A stretch of DNA of 64,000 nt from positions 90,141-154,140 of the forward strand of contig NZ_JABTTS010000029.1 of the NCBI RefSeq assembly GCF_018638295.1, given 5' to 3'. Position numbers and translations under genes: made by a program. This DNA is from Streptomyces sp. CHD11. GTDB lineage: Bacteria > Actinomycetota > Actinomycetes > Streptomycetales > Streptomycetaceae. Positions 43,270 to 53,144 of this stretch are shown here, piece after piece. The notes beneath the pieces were generated by a model that saw nothing but the letters and a program-made list of their open reading frames with translations, was not told where the DNA came from and did no database searches. Positions within the stretch are counted from its first letter, which is position 1. Every line of letters begins with the position of its first letter.

Positions 43270-46200
43270 ATGGCCCAGCCGCCCCTCCTCCGCGATGTCA
43301 TCGACATCAAGGAGAACATCTCCACCTCGGACTTCGTCCTGTCCCTCGCCGAGGCGACGACACCCGAAGGCGCACAGAACGCCCTCAAGGACTACGTCGT
43401 CACCGAGCGGCTGCTGGAGAACTTCGACGAGGCGCTGGCGCTCATCAAGTCCTCCCTCGACGGACACCGGTCCAAGGCCGCCTACCTGCACGGCTCGTTC
43501 GGTTCCGGTAAGTCGCACTTCATGGCCGTGCTGTACGCGCTGCTCAGCGGCGACCCGTCCGCCCGTGCCCGTACCGAGTTCGACCCGGTGCTGACCAAGC
43601 ACGAGTGGCTGACCACGGACGGCAGGAAGTTCCTGCTCGTGCCGTACCACATGCTCGGCGCGAAGGCCCTCGAACAGCGGGTGCTCGGCGGGTACGTCAC
43701 GCATGTCAAGAAGCTCCACCCGCAGGCGCCGACCCCGCAGGTGTACCGGACCGACTCCCTCTTCGCCGACATCCGCGCCAACCGTGCCAGCTACGGTGAC
43801 GAGGCGGTCATCCGCGGCCTGGGCGGCGGCGACGCGTACGACGACGAGACGGACGAGTGGGGCGAGGGCTTCGCCTGGACCCCGCAGCTCCTCGACACCG
43901 CCCTCGCCGCCGAGGAGAACCACGAGGGCGGCACCCCGCTCGACCTCCGCAACCCCTCCACCCCGGCCGAGCTGCGCGCCAAACTGGTCAACGACGCGAG
44001 CACGAACCTCTTCCCCGGTTTCGCCAGGAACGCCGTCGAGAACGAGCACGGCTTCGTCTCCCTGGACGCCGGCCTGTCCGTCATCGCCGAGCACGCCAAG
44101 TCGCTCGGCTACGACGGACTGATCCTGTTCCTGGACGAGCTGATCCTCTGGCTCGCGACCCTCATCCACGAGCAGAAGTTCGTGGCCCGCGAGGCCAGCA
44201 AGATCACGAACTTCGTGGAGGGCGGCGACGCCCGCCGCGCCATCCCCGTCGTGTCGTTCATCGCCCGCCAGCGCGACCTGCGCGAACTCGTCGGCGAAGA
44301 GGTGTCCGGCGCGGCCGAAGCCTCCATCCAGGACACCCTGAACCTGGCCTCCGGCCGCTTCGACAAGATCACCCTGGAGGACCGCAACCTCCCGCAGATC
44401 GCCCACGCGCGCATCCTCAAGCCGAAGGACGCCGAGGCGGAACGGCTCGTCGACGCCGCCTTCGAGCAGACCAGGCGGGTCGGCACCCAGGTCTGGGACA
44501 CCCTGCTCGGCTCCGAGAAGGGCACCACCGGCGCGGACGCGGAGTCCTTCCGGCTGACGTACCCCTTCTCACCGGCGTTCATGGACACCCTCGTCCACAT
44601 CTCCTCCGCGCTGCAGCGCTCCCGTACCGGTCTGAAACTGATGGGGCAGCTCCTCGCCGACCACCGGGCCGAGCTCCGGCTCGGGCAGCTCGTCCCCGTC
44701 GGCGACCTCTACCCGGTGATCGCGGCCGGCGGCGACAAGCCGTTCACCGACAGCCTCAAAGTCGTCTTCGAGGCCGCCGACAAGCTCTACAAGACCAAGC
44801 TGCGGCCCTACCTCCTCAGCTCGTACGACATCACCGAGGACGACGTCGAGCAGTTCGTCAACCGGCCCGAGGCCGTCACCGACCAGCAGCGCGCCAACCG
44901 CTGCCGCATGTTCGTCGGCGACAACCGGCTCGTGTGCACCCTGCTGCTGTCCGCGCTCGCCCCCAGCGTGCCCTCCCTGGCCGAGCTGACCATCCGGCGG
45001 CTCGGCGCCCTCAACCACGGGTCCGTCCTCGCCCCCATCCCGGGCGCCGAGGTCGGCATCATCAAGAACAAGGTCGCCGAGTGGGCGGCCCGGTTCCCCG
45101 AGATCAAGGAGACCGGCACCGACGCCAACCCCGGCGTCCGTCTCGAACTCTCCGGCGTCGACGTGGACTCCGTCATCGCCAACGCCCAGGTCAACGACAA
45201 CCCCGGCAACCGGGTCGCCCTCGCCCGCCGCCTGCTGTCCGAGGCACTGGGCGTCGAGCACGGCCAGTTGAGCGACCACCTCGGCTTCGTGTGGCGCGGC
45301 ACCGCCCGCACCGCCGAGATCGTGTTCGGCAACGTCGCCGACGAGGACGAGCTGCCCGACCACGACCTGATGCCGCAGGAGGACGGCCGCTGGCGCATCG
45401 CCATGGACCTCCCCTTCGACGAGGGCGAATGGGGCCCGGTCGAGGACGTCAACCGCATCCGGCGGCTGCGCGAGCGCCAGCAGGGCGAACGGTCCCGTGT
45501 CGTCGCCTGGCTGCCCGCCCACCTGTCCGCGCAGCGCTTCGCCGACTTCCGGCGCCTCGTCGTCATCGACAAGGCCCTCGCCGACGAACACCGCTTCGAC
45601 ACCCAGTACGCCGGCCACCTCAACGCCGACAACCGCAGCCGCGCCAAGGGGCTCCTCGAAACCCAGCGCGAAGCCCTGCTCAAGCAGGTCAAGGGCGCCT
45701 TCAAACAGGCGTACGGGCTCGCCCGGAAGCAGGCCGCCGACGTCGTACCCGACTTCGACGACCACCTCGTCCCGCTGCCCGACGTGGACGGCCTCACCCT
45801 GTCCTTCGGGCAGAGCCTGCACGACGGCATCCGGCACGTCGCGGGCAAGCTGCTCGCCCACCAGTACCCGGCCCACCCCGACCTCGACCCCGACGCCACC
45901 GGCACCGCCGTCAAGTCCGCCGACACCCGCAAGGTGTTCACCCACGTCCGGGCCGCCGCCGAGGCGCGCGACGGACGGGTGGAGGTCCCGGCCGCCGACC
46001 GCAAGCTCATGCAGCGGATCGCCGGGCCCCTGCGCCTCGGGCAGCAGAAGGAGGCGTACTTCGAGCTGTCCCGCTACTGGGCAGACCACTTCCGCCAACT
46101 CGCCAGCGCCCAGGGCGTCACCGGGGACCTGACCCTGATCACCCTGACCGACTGGACGGACCGGCCCGACCCGCGCGGCCTGCCCGACTTCCTCGCCCGG

Positions 46201-47154
46201 CTCGTCGTCGCCGCCTTCGCCGAGATGGACGACCGGGTGTGGGTGCGCGGCGGCACCGTCCTCGACCCCGCGCCCGAACTCTCCGCGATCAAGGACCACG
46301 ACGCGCTGCGCAGCCAGCCGCTGCCCGCCGAGTCCGACTGGGACACCGCACGGCAGCGCTTCGAGACCGTCTTCGGGCAGAAGGCCCCCGCCCTGCGGCG
46401 CGGCCGGATGGCCAACCAGTTCGCCCGCCAGATCATCGAGGCCGCCCGCGCCCACCGTGACCACACGGCCGACCTGGTCCACCAGCTGGAGGCCCACGCC
46501 TCCTTCCTCGGCCTCGACCAGACCGCCGACACCGGACGACTCGCCCTCGCCCGCCGATCCCTCCACCTGCTGGACGCCCTCACGGCGGAAGCCGGCAAGG
46601 GCGCGGCCGGGGCGAAGAAGACCGTGGAGGCCCTCGCCTCCTTCGACCTCGGCGAGACCAGCGCCGACCGGTACGGCACCTCCGTCAAGCAGGCACGCGG
46701 CGTCGCGGAGGCCCTCGCCTCCGCGCCCTGGAGCACCCTCGAACTCGCCGCCGGACTCGGCCCCGAGGGCGCGGCCCTGCTCGACTCGCTGCGCAACATC
46801 GCCCGCGACGACCAGCGCACCGCCGACCTGCGCGACGCGCTCGCCCGCACCCAGCGCCAGGTCGTCGCCCTGCTGAAGCGCGGCCAGGCCGCCACCCCGC
46901 CGCCCCCTCCCGTCGTGCCGCAGCCCACGGCCGACGACCTGTCCCTGAACACGTCGACCAGCGACCCGCGCATCCCCTACGTCTCCCGGGAGGCACCCGC
47001 ACCGGCCTCCCCGGGCGGCGGCTCCGCGCGAACGGCCGGTGGCCGCCGTACGACCGTGGCGCGCGCCGCCGCCGACCTCCAGGCCGAACTGTCCGAACTG
47101 GCCGCCCGCCACCCCGACGCGACCATCGAGATCACCTGGAAGGTCGTCGAATGA
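43270..47154 (+). CDS. pglY: BREX-2 ATPase PglY
   Basis: A 1,294-aa P-loop protein of the PglY/BrxC type. It begins PLLRDVIDIKENISTSDFVL, a usual PglY opening. Walker A GSFGSGKSHF lies near residue 76 and a Walker B-like GLILFLDELILWL near residue 287. A long helical region follows, and the C-terminal part has a Pro-rich linker (PPPPPVVPQPTADD). The ATG at 43270 is supported by GGGAGAG. PglY and PglZ are required for BREX type 2 defence. The stop overlaps the pglZ start (ATGA). It is separated from pglX by about 10 kb of other genes. Confidence 0.94.
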   Translation: MAQPPLLRDVIDIKENISTSDFVLSLAEATTPEGAQNALKDYVVTERLLENFDEALALIKSSLDGHRSKAAYLHGSFGSGKSHFMAVLYALLSGDPSARARTEFDPVLTKHEWLTTDGRKFLLVPYHMLGAKALEQRVLGGYVTHVKKLHPQAPTPQVYRTDSLFADIRANRASYGDEAVIRGLGGGDAYDDETDEWGEGFAWTPQLLDTALAAEENHEGGTPLDLRNPSTPAELRAKLVNDASTNLFPGFARNAVENEHGFVSLDAGLSVIAEHAKSLGYDGLILFLDELILWLATLIHEQKFVAREASKITNFVEGGDARRAIPVVSFIARQRDLRELVGEEVSGAAEASIQDTLNLASGRFDKITLEDRNLPQIAHARILKPKDAEAERLVDAAFEQTRRVGTQVWDTLLGSEKGTTGADAESFRLTYPFSPAFMDTLVHISSALQRSRTGLKLMGQLLADHRAELRLGQLVPVGDLYPVIAAGGDKPFTDSLKVVFEAADKLYKTKLRPYLLSSYDITEDDVEQFVNRPEAVTDQQRANRCRMFVGDNRLVCTLLLSALAPSVPSLAELTIRRLGALNHGSVLAPIPGAEVGIIKNKVAEWAARFPEIKETGTDANPGVRLELSGVDVDSVIANAQVNDNPGNRVALARRLLSEALGVEHGQLSDHLGFVWRGTARTAEIVFGNVADEDELPDHDLMPQEDGRWRIAMDLPFDEGEWGPVEDVNRIRRLRERQQGERSRVVAWLPAHLSAQRFADFRRLVVIDKALADEHRFDTQYAGHLNADNRSRAKGLLETQREALLKQVKGAFKQAYGLARKQAADVVPDFDDHLVPLPDVDGLTLSFGQSLHDGIRHVAGKLLAHQYPAHPDLDPDATGTAVKSADTRKVFTHVRAAAEARDGRVEVPAADRKLMQRIAGPLRLGQQKEAYFELSRYWADHFRQLASAQGVTGDLTLITLTDWTDRPDPRGLPDFLARLVVAAFAEMDDRVWVRGGTVLDPAPELSAIKDHDALRSQPLPAESDWDTARQRFETVFGQKAPALRRGRMANQFARQIIEAARAHRDHTADLVHQLEAHASFLGLDQTADTGRLALARRSLHLLDALTAEAGKGAAGAKKTVEALASFDLGETSADRYGTSVKQARGVAEALASAPWSTLELAAGLGPEGAALLDSLRNIARDDQRTADLRDALARTQRQVVALLKRGQAATPPPPPVVPQPTADDLSLNTSTSDPRIPYVSREAPAPASPGGGSARTAGGRRTTVARAAADLQAELSELAARHPDATIEITWKVVE

Positions 47155-50045
47155 CGGACACCGTCGCCGCCGTCCCGGGCGCCGTCCGGCTGAACACCGC
47201 CACGGTGACCCAATACCTGTCCTCGCAGTCCTCCCTCGCCGCCTCCCTGACGGGGGACGGCGGGGGCAGGCGCGGGGTCGTGCTGCTGCGGTCCGCGCCC
47301 CAGTGGGACGGCCCCGCCGAACCCGCCTGGGGCGAGGACCGGACGGCCGGCGTCGCGGTGGCGCCCTCCCCGCTCGCCGTCCACGAACTGGTCCTCGACC
47401 ACCTGGCGGGCCGCCGCCCCGGACCCGCCGTCCTGGTCGTCCTCACCGACCGCGAGCAGCACGAACTCGACCCGGCGATCACCGCCCGCGTCCACAAGCG
47501 GCGCATCGACATGGTCGACAGCTGGGACGTCGTGCGGGAGGCGTTCGGCGCCCGCCAGATCGACCCGCGCCTGAAGGACGTCAACTGGGCCGCCGAAGCC
47601 CTGCTCGACGCCACCCCGCCCGGCGGCTGGCCGCCCGTGTCCGGCGGCTGGCTGTCCCGGCAGTACGCCCTCACCGCGCTCGCCCAGCGCCGCCTGCGCC
47701 TGGGTCGCCACGACACCGAGGGCGGCAGGCGCCGCCCCGGTGACGACCGGCTCGACGCCCAGGCCCTGCTGCACTGGTCGACCCGGCCCGGCGCCCCCGA
47801 ACGGCTCCTCGCCCTGCGCGGCCCCGAACACACCGGACTGGCCGCCTTCCTCGCCGAGGAGGACCAGGCCGGCCTCGTCGGCCGAGCCCTGCTCGCCCTC
47901 GTCGACGCCGAACGCGGCGCGGACGCCACCGCCTTCGGCCTCCTCTGCGCGGCGCTGTGGCAGCACGCCGAACCCGCCCCCGAGACCTACCGGGCCCGGG
48001 GCCGCGCCGAACGCTACTTCGGCGACCGGCCCCCGGCGGCCGGTGACCGGCTCGACGCCCTGGTGACCGTCTTCGGCCGGGCCGCCGAGGAGTACGTGAC
48101 CACGCTCCTGGCGGCCGGACACCGCACCGGCGGCGGCGACGCCGACCAGGCCCGTGAGGCACGCCGCACCACCGGCATCGTGCTCGACCGGGCGTCCGCG
48201 CTGGCCCGCCAGTTCGGCGCGGAGCAGGCCGTGGCGGCCAGCCCCGTCCTGCGCGGCGGACTCGAGGCCCGGTTCACCGCCGTGGGCCAGGCCCTCGCCG
48301 CGGGCGACACGGCCGCGGTGGCGGACGCCGTCCGCCGCCTGGCGGACCACCGGCTCGCCGCCGAGCCGGAGGAGGCCGCCCGCGTCGAACGCGCCCGCAT
48401 GGGCCGGCGCCTCGCCCGCTGGCTGGCCGCCGACCCGCCCGCCGAAGCGCCCACCGTCGCCGACGCCGTACAGCGGCACGTCGCCGAGACCGGCTGGGCG
48501 GACCTCGCCCTGGAGCACATCGAGGCCGGCGGCGACCCGGACCCCGTCCTCAAGGCCGCCTACGACACCCTCGGCATGCGCGTGCGGGACCGCCGCCGGC
48601 AGATCGACGCTTCCTTCGCCCGCTCCCTGGCCGCCTGGACGCAGGCAGGCACCCAGCCCGGCTCCATGCTGACCGTGGAGACCTTCCTCGAGCAGGTCGT
48701 GAGGCCCGTCGTCCGGCACGGCGAGGGACGGCGTGTGCTCTTCCTCGTCCTCGACGGCATGAGTGCCGCCATCGCGAGCGAACTCGGCGAGGAACTGCGC
48801 CGCACCTGGGCCGAGTTCGACCCGCTGCCCGAGGGGGCGCTGCGGCGTCGCGCCATGGCCGCCGCGCTGCCCACCCTCACCGCCGTCTCCCGCACCTCCC
48901 TCTTCGCGGGCCGGCTGATGAAGGGCACCCAGGCCGACGAGAAGCGGCTGTTTCCCGCGCACACATGGTGGGGCGGGGCCCCGGCCGCCGTCTTCCACAA
49001 GGACGACCTGCGCACCGAGCAGGCGGGTGACACCTTCGGTCCGGCCCTCACCGAGGCGCTCCACGACGGCAGGACGCACGTCGCCGTCGTCCTCAACACC
49101 ATCGACGATCGCCTGGCCAAGGAACAGAAGCTCGGCGACGGAGCCTGGCACGTCGACCACGTCGCCGGACTGCGCGACCTGCTGCGGGTGGCTGCCCTCC
49201 AGGGCATGGCGGTCCTCCTCACCAGCGACCACGGGCACGTCGTCGACCGGCACGGGGTGAGGGTGGACGCGGCGGACCCGCCGTCCGCCCGCCACCGCCC
49301 CCCCGGCGACAGCCCGCTCGCCGAGCCCGAGATCACGCTGTCCGGCCCCCGGGTCGTCTGGCCCGAGCCCGGCGCGACCGTCGTCGCCCTCTGGGACGCC
49401 GACTCCCGCTACACCTCGCTCAAGGCCGGCTACCACGGCGGCGCGTCACTCGCCGAGTTCACCATCCCGGTGCTGGCGTTCCTGCCGTTCGGCGCCGAAC
49501 CGCCGAAGGGCTGGCGGGAACTGGGCGACCAGCGTCCGCAGTGGTGGTCGGAGCGGACACAGGATGACGCTTCCGCCGTCACCGGACCGGCGGCTCCGGC
49601 CGACGCGCCGGCCGGAAGGGCGCCGGCGAGGCCGAAGAAGAGGCAGCCCGAGCTGCCGGAGAGCCACGAGACGCTCTTTCCGCTGACCGTCACGGGGGGC
49701 GGCGACGACACGCCCGTCACCCCGGCCCTGGTCTCCCCGGACGATGCCCTGATCCACGGGCTTCTCGCCTCGGAGACCTATCAGGCCCAGCTCGGCCTTC
49801 TGGCCCGCAAACCGCCGCAGGAACAGATCAGGAAGGCGCTCGCGACACTCGTCGACGCCGGCACCCTCCCGGTCTCCGCCCTCGCCCAGCGCGTCGGCCT
49901 GCCGCCGACACGGGGCGACGGCTTCGCGGCGGTTCTGCGGCAGCTTGTCAACTACGACGGGGTCCAGGTCCTGGAAACCCTCCCGGACGGCCGCACACTG
50001 CGACTCCATGTGGCCCTGCTGCGCGACCAGTTCGACTTGCGATAG
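47151..50045 (+). CDS. pglZ: BREX-2 phosphatase PglZ
   Basis: A 964-aa protein. The alkaline-phosphatase-fold core has VLFLVLDGMSAAIASELG (metal-binding Asp) near residue 530, TLTAVSRTSLFAGRL, and VLLTSDHGHVVDRHGVR near residue 692. A late YHGGASLAEFTIPVLAF is the PglZ-typical segment. PglZ is the one component shared by all BREX types, and in type 2 systems it acts with PglW, X and Y. Its start overlaps the pglY stop. The C-terminal third after residue 800 is a linker with charged helices that close on a winged-helix-like end. Confidence 0.94.
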   Translation: MTDTVAAVPGAVRLNTATVTQYLSSQSSLAASLTGDGGGRRGVVLLRSAPQWDGPAEPAWGEDRTAGVAVAPSPLAVHELVLDHLAGRRPGPAVLVVLTDREQHELDPAITARVHKRRIDMVDSWDVVREAFGARQIDPRLKDVNWAAEALLDATPPGGWPPVSGGWLSRQYALTALAQRRLRLGRHDTEGGRRRPGDDRLDAQALLHWSTRPGAPERLLALRGPEHTGLAAFLAEEDQAGLVGRALLALVDAERGADATAFGLLCAALWQHAEPAPETYRARGRAERYFGDRPPAAGDRLDALVTVFGRAAEEYVTTLLAAGHRTGGGDADQAREARRTTGIVLDRASALARQFGAEQAVAASPVLRGGLEARFTAVGQALAAGDTAAVADAVRRLADHRLAAEPEEAARVERARMGRRLARWLAADPPAEAPTVADAVQRHVAETGWADLALEHIEAGGDPDPVLKAAYDTLGMRVRDRRRQIDASFARSLAAWTQAGTQPGSMLTVETFLEQVVRPVVRHGEGRRVLFLVLDGMSAAIASELGEELRRTWAEFDPLPEGALRRRAMAAALPTLTAVSRTSLFAGRLMKGTQADEKRLFPAHTWWGGAPAAVFHKDDLRTEQAGDTFGPALTEALHDGRTHVAVVLNTIDDRLAKEQKLGDGAWHVDHVAGLRDLLRVAALQGMAVLLTSDHGHVVDRHGVRVDAADPPSARHRPPGDSPLAEPEITLSGPRVVWPEPGATVVALWDADSRYTSLKAGYHGGASLAEFTIPVLAFLPFGAEPPKGWRELGDQRPQWWSERTQDDASAVTGPAAPADAPAGRAPARPKKRQPELPESHETLFPLTVTGGGDDTPVTPALVSPDDALIHGLLASETYQAQLGLLARKPPQEQIRKALATLVDAGTLPVSALAQRVGLPPTRGDGFAAVLRQLVNYDGVQVLETLPDGRTLRLHVALLRDQFDLR

Positions 50046-50362
50046 TCGCCGTCGGGCCGGCCCTCTGCCGACGTGGGCGGCGAGGCGTCCGTCCGCCGGC
50101 ACCGGCCGAAACCGTGTGCCGGCGATGAGCCGGATGACCCCACGGAATCGGCGCAGGTCACTGTTGCCTCCGGTGACTCCTGCTGGTGTCCGGGCCCGGA
50201 TCGGCAGCCGATAACATCTCCATATGTCGGTAACTGTCGTGCCGTGCCTACCGCGCAACGTCCGGTGGCACGGGACGTGTCTCTGTGAAGGGGCGGCCTG
50301 TCGGCTTCCGGGGCTCACGGTTCGACACGTCCGAAGAACTCCCCGAAAGTGCTGGAGGACCG

Positions 50363-51736
50363 TTGTCCGATCTGCTGGCTATGGACCGGCGCACCGCCGG
50401 TGCCGCCGCTGGTGAGAGCATCTCCCTGTCCGACGAACAGGCGAAGGTGCTGCTGGACGAACTGGGATCCCAGGAAGACGTCCTGGCCATCTACCACAAC
50501 GGCTGGGGCAATGCCGTGCTCGCGAAGGACGGCCTCGTCCTTCTGCGGAACCTCCTGAAGCCCATTGCGATCCGCGTCCCCGCGCCCCTGCAGATCCTCC
50601 GCCGCACCTACGGCATGTCCGACTCCGTCGATGTCCTCGTCCTTGGGCATCCGTGCAAGCTATGGGGCTCGAAGCTCGACCCGAAGGGCGAGCTCCTCAT
50701 GGCCATGGGCGAAATGCTGCCCCCCGACTCCCCTTTGCGTCCCAGCCGTGGCATCCAGCTCTCCACCTGGATGGGCCGACACCCTGTTCTCATGGCCCTG
50801 GCCGTGTTCGGAGTCCTCTTCGCCGTCCTGGGCCCGGCTTCCAGCGGGAGCGTGAAGGAGGTCATGGCCCAGAAGCCCGAACCCGCTCTGGTCGTTCCCT
50901 CCTTCGAGGGGACCTCTCTCGCCATAGCGGCTGTGTCGGCCGACCGGCATGCGTGGAAGACGGTGTCGGCAGCCGACGCCTCCTCCGACCAACGGCCTGT
51001 GAACACCACCACGAGCGGCTGGCAGGTCTGCTTCCAGAGCCCGGCCCGTGACGAGACGGTCCGTCCAGCAGCCAGGACGCTGACCCTGTACGCGGTTCCA
51101 GAGCGGGAGGAGTGCCCGACCCGGCTGCATGGCCCCCGCCGGATCGTCATGCCGGACCTCGTCGGCGACCAGGCCGACGATGCCTCCCGCGCTCTCGGCG
51201 ACCTCGGTCTCCAGCACGTGATCTACTTCCATGCCCACACCCGCAAGCGTCTGTACGACGGGCTGCAGGACCTGGCCGACTGGCAGGTGTGCAGGCAGCA
51301 GCCGGAACCCGGCACCGAGGTCTCGACCAGTACGCAGATCGATCTGTGGCTGATCGGTCCCGGCGACCCCTGCGCCAAGCCCAGCCCGAAACCGAAACCG
51401 AAACCGAAACCGAAACCGAAACCGAAACCGCAGCCGGACCCGGAGCCCAAGCCGCGACCCCAGCCCTCGTACGGCACCGGCTCGGGCGGCGGCAGCACAG
51501 GCGGCAGCAGCAGTGGCGGCTCGTCCGGCGGTGGTTCCACCGGCGGAGGTTCCACCGGCGGAGGTTCCTCCGGCAACTCGGGCGGTAGCACCGGCGGCAC
51601 CGGGAGCCGACCCGGCGTCCAGTTCGGTCAGTACTGTTCTCCCGTCGGTGCCACCGCCACGACCACCGACGGGCGGCCCGCGAAATGCTTCATGGGCAAG
51701 GACGGCAACGCCCGATGGGGATACAACTCCGGGTGA
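50363..51736 (+). CDS. Membrane-anchored PASTA-domain protein between pglZ and brxD
   Basis: Started at the TTG at 50363, four bases after GGAGG (457 aa); an in-frame GTG at 50285 without a ribosome site is the alternative. The cytoplasmic N-terminal part has a PH-like look (VLAIYHNGWGNAVLAKDGLV). A single membrane helix follows (HPVLMALAVFGVLFAVLG), then one or two PASTA-like segments (IVMPDLVGDQADDASRALGD) and a Pro-Lys repeat. A Gly/Ser repeat and a small Cys-containing end (QYCSPVGATATT, RPAKCFMGK) complete it. The family is widespread in Streptomyces outside defence loci, so it may be a passenger here. Confidence 0.75.
   Translation: MSDLLAMDRRTAGAAAGESISLSDEQAKVLLDELGSQEDVLAIYHNGWGNAVLAKDGLVLLRNLLKPIAIRVPAPLQILRRTYGMSDSVDVLVLGHPCKLWGSKLDPKGELLMAMGEMLPPDSPLRPSRGIQLSTWMGRHPVLMALAVFGVLFAVLGPASSGSVKEVMAQKPEPALVVPSFEGTSLAIAAVSADRHAWKTVSAADASSDQRPVNTTTSGWQVCFQSPARDETVRPAARTLTLYAVPEREECPTRLHGPRRIVMPDLVGDQADDASRALGDLGLQHVIYFHAHTRKRLYDGLQDLADWQVCRQQPEPGTEVSTSTQIDLWLIGPGDPCAKPSPKPKPKPKPKPKPKPQPDPEPKPRPQPSYGTGSGGGSTGGSSSGGSSGGGSTGGGSTGGGSSGNSGGSTGGTGSRPGVQFGQYCSPVGATATTTDGRPAKCFMGKDGNARWGYNSG
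51386..51430. repeat. Hexanucleotide tandem repeat coding for Pro-Lys
   Basis: Seven exact copies of CCGAAA followed by CCG inside the PASTA-protein gene, encoding a (PK)n linker. Because the unit is two codons, slippage changes linker length without a frameshift. Confidence 0.9.
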
Positions 51737-51794
51737 CCGCGGAACAGCTCCCGGCCTCGTACTGCGGTAGTCCAAGAGAGGGGAAAATGCTCCC

Positions 51795-53144
51795 GTGAGC
51801 ACCACCGGATCCCAGCGCCCCGCTCAGGTCAGCGCGGCCCGCCGCCGTACCGTCGTCGACGCCCTGCGCCGCGGGGCCGTACCCGAGAGCGGGCTCGATC
51901 TGCTTGCCACCGGGCTGGACCGGTTCGAGGCGGCCCTCGAAGCGGAACTGGACGCCGTCGCGTCCGGCGGGTCCGTGTTCAAGGCCGTGCGCGGTGAGTA
52001 CGGGTCCGGCAAGACCTTCTTCACCCGCTGGCTGGGGGAGCGGGCCAAGCGGCGGAACTTCGCCGTGGCCGAGATCCAGATCTCCGAGAACGAGACGCCA
52101 CTGCACAAGCTGGAGACGGTCTACCGGCGGCTCACCGAGCGCCTCACCACCTCCAGCTTCCCGCCCAGCGCACTGCGTCCGGTGGCCGACGCCTGGTTCT
52201 ACGCCCTGGAGGAGGACGCCCTCGCGGCCGGCGCGACCGAGGAGGAACTGCCCGACGAGGTGGAGAAGCTGCTCGTCGCGCGGCTCGCCGAGGTGTCCCG
52301 GCACGCTCCGTCCTTCGCCACCGCCCTGCGCGGCTACCGGGCGGCCCTCGCCGACGACGACGAGGCGACCGCCTCGGCCGTCCTGGCGTGGCTCGGCGGC
52401 CAGCCGCACGTCGCCGCAGCCGCCCGCAGGTCCGCCGGGGTGCGCGGCGACCTCGACCACTTCGGGGCGCTCGGATTCCTGCAAGGGCTGCTCACCGTGC
52501 TGCGCGACTCCGGGCACACCGGGCTCTTCGTCGTCCTCGACGAGGTGGAGACGCTCCAGCGGGTCCGCTCCGACGCCCGCGACAAGGCACTCAACGCACT
52601 GCGCCAGCTCATCGACGAAGTGCACTCCGGGCGTTTCCCCGGCCTGTACCTCGTCATCACCGGCACGCCCGCCTTCTACGACGGCCGGCAGGGCGTGCAG
52701 CGCCTGGCCCCGCTCGCCCAGCGGCTCGCCACCGACTTCACCACCGACCCCCGCTTCGACAACCCCCGCGCGGTGCAGATCCGGCTGCCCGGCTTCACCC
52801 AGGAGTCCCTGGTCGGCCTCGGCGTCACCATCCGGGACCTTTACGCGGACGCCGCCACGTCACCCGAGAGGGTGCGGACGGTCGTCGACGACGCCTATGT
52901 CGCCGACCTCGCGCGGGCCGTCGGCGGCGCTCTGGGGGGGAAGGTCGGAGTGGCGCCCCGGCTGTTCCTGAAGAAGCTCGTCGGAGACGTGCTCGACCGC
53001 GTGGACCAGTTCGACGACTTCGACCCCCGGCAGCACTACAAGCTGACGGTCGCGAGCAGTGAACTCACCGACGTGGAAAGCAACCTGGCCGCCACGGTCG
53101 TCAGCGGGACCGCGTCCGCCGACGACATCGACCTGGAGCTGTGA
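51795..53144 (+). CDS. brxD: BREX ATP-binding protein BrxD
   Basis: A 449-aa P-loop protein. It begins with an Arg-rich helix (RRRTVVDALRRGAVPESG), then Walker A GEYGSGKTFF near residue 70, Walker B-like GLFVVLDEVETLQ and LYLVITGTPAFYDG, as in DUF2791/BrxD proteins. In BREX type 2 brxD and brxHI follow pglZ. The GTG at 51795 is preceded by AGAGGGGAA at a somewhat long distance. A tract of seven G (52934-52940) lies in the coding sequence near residue 381 and could make the gene prone to slippage. The stop shares sequence with the brxHI start. Confidence 0.92.
   Translation: MSTTGSQRPAQVSAARRRTVVDALRRGAVPESGLDLLATGLDRFEAALEAELDAVASGGSVFKAVRGEYGSGKTFFTRWLGERAKRRNFAVAEIQISENETPLHKLETVYRRLTERLTTSSFPPSALRPVADAWFYALEEDALAAGATEEELPDEVEKLLVARLAEVSRHAPSFATALRGYRAALADDDEATASAVLAWLGGQPHVAAAARRSAGVRGDLDHFGALGFLQGLLTVLRDSGHTGLFVVLDEVETLQRVRSDARDKALNALRQLIDEVHSGRFPGLYLVITGTPAFYDGRQGVQRLAPLAQRLATDFTTDPRFDNPRAVQIRLPGFTQESLVGLGVTIRDLYADAATSPERVRTVVDDAYVADLARAVGGALGGKVGVAPRLFLKKLVGDVLDRVDQFDDFDPRQHYKLTVASSELTDVESNLAATVVSGTASADDIDLEL

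Noticed and set aside
44569..49436. Minus-strand frames of over 800 codons opposite pglY and pglZ
   Set aside because: Gly/Val-rich shadows; the plus-strand frames hold Walker and phosphatase motifs and overlap as ATGA.
51386..51600. Repeats in the PASTA gene as a CRISPR array or origin iterons
   Set aside because: They are in-frame CCGAAA and Gly/Ser codon repeats with no spacer structure.
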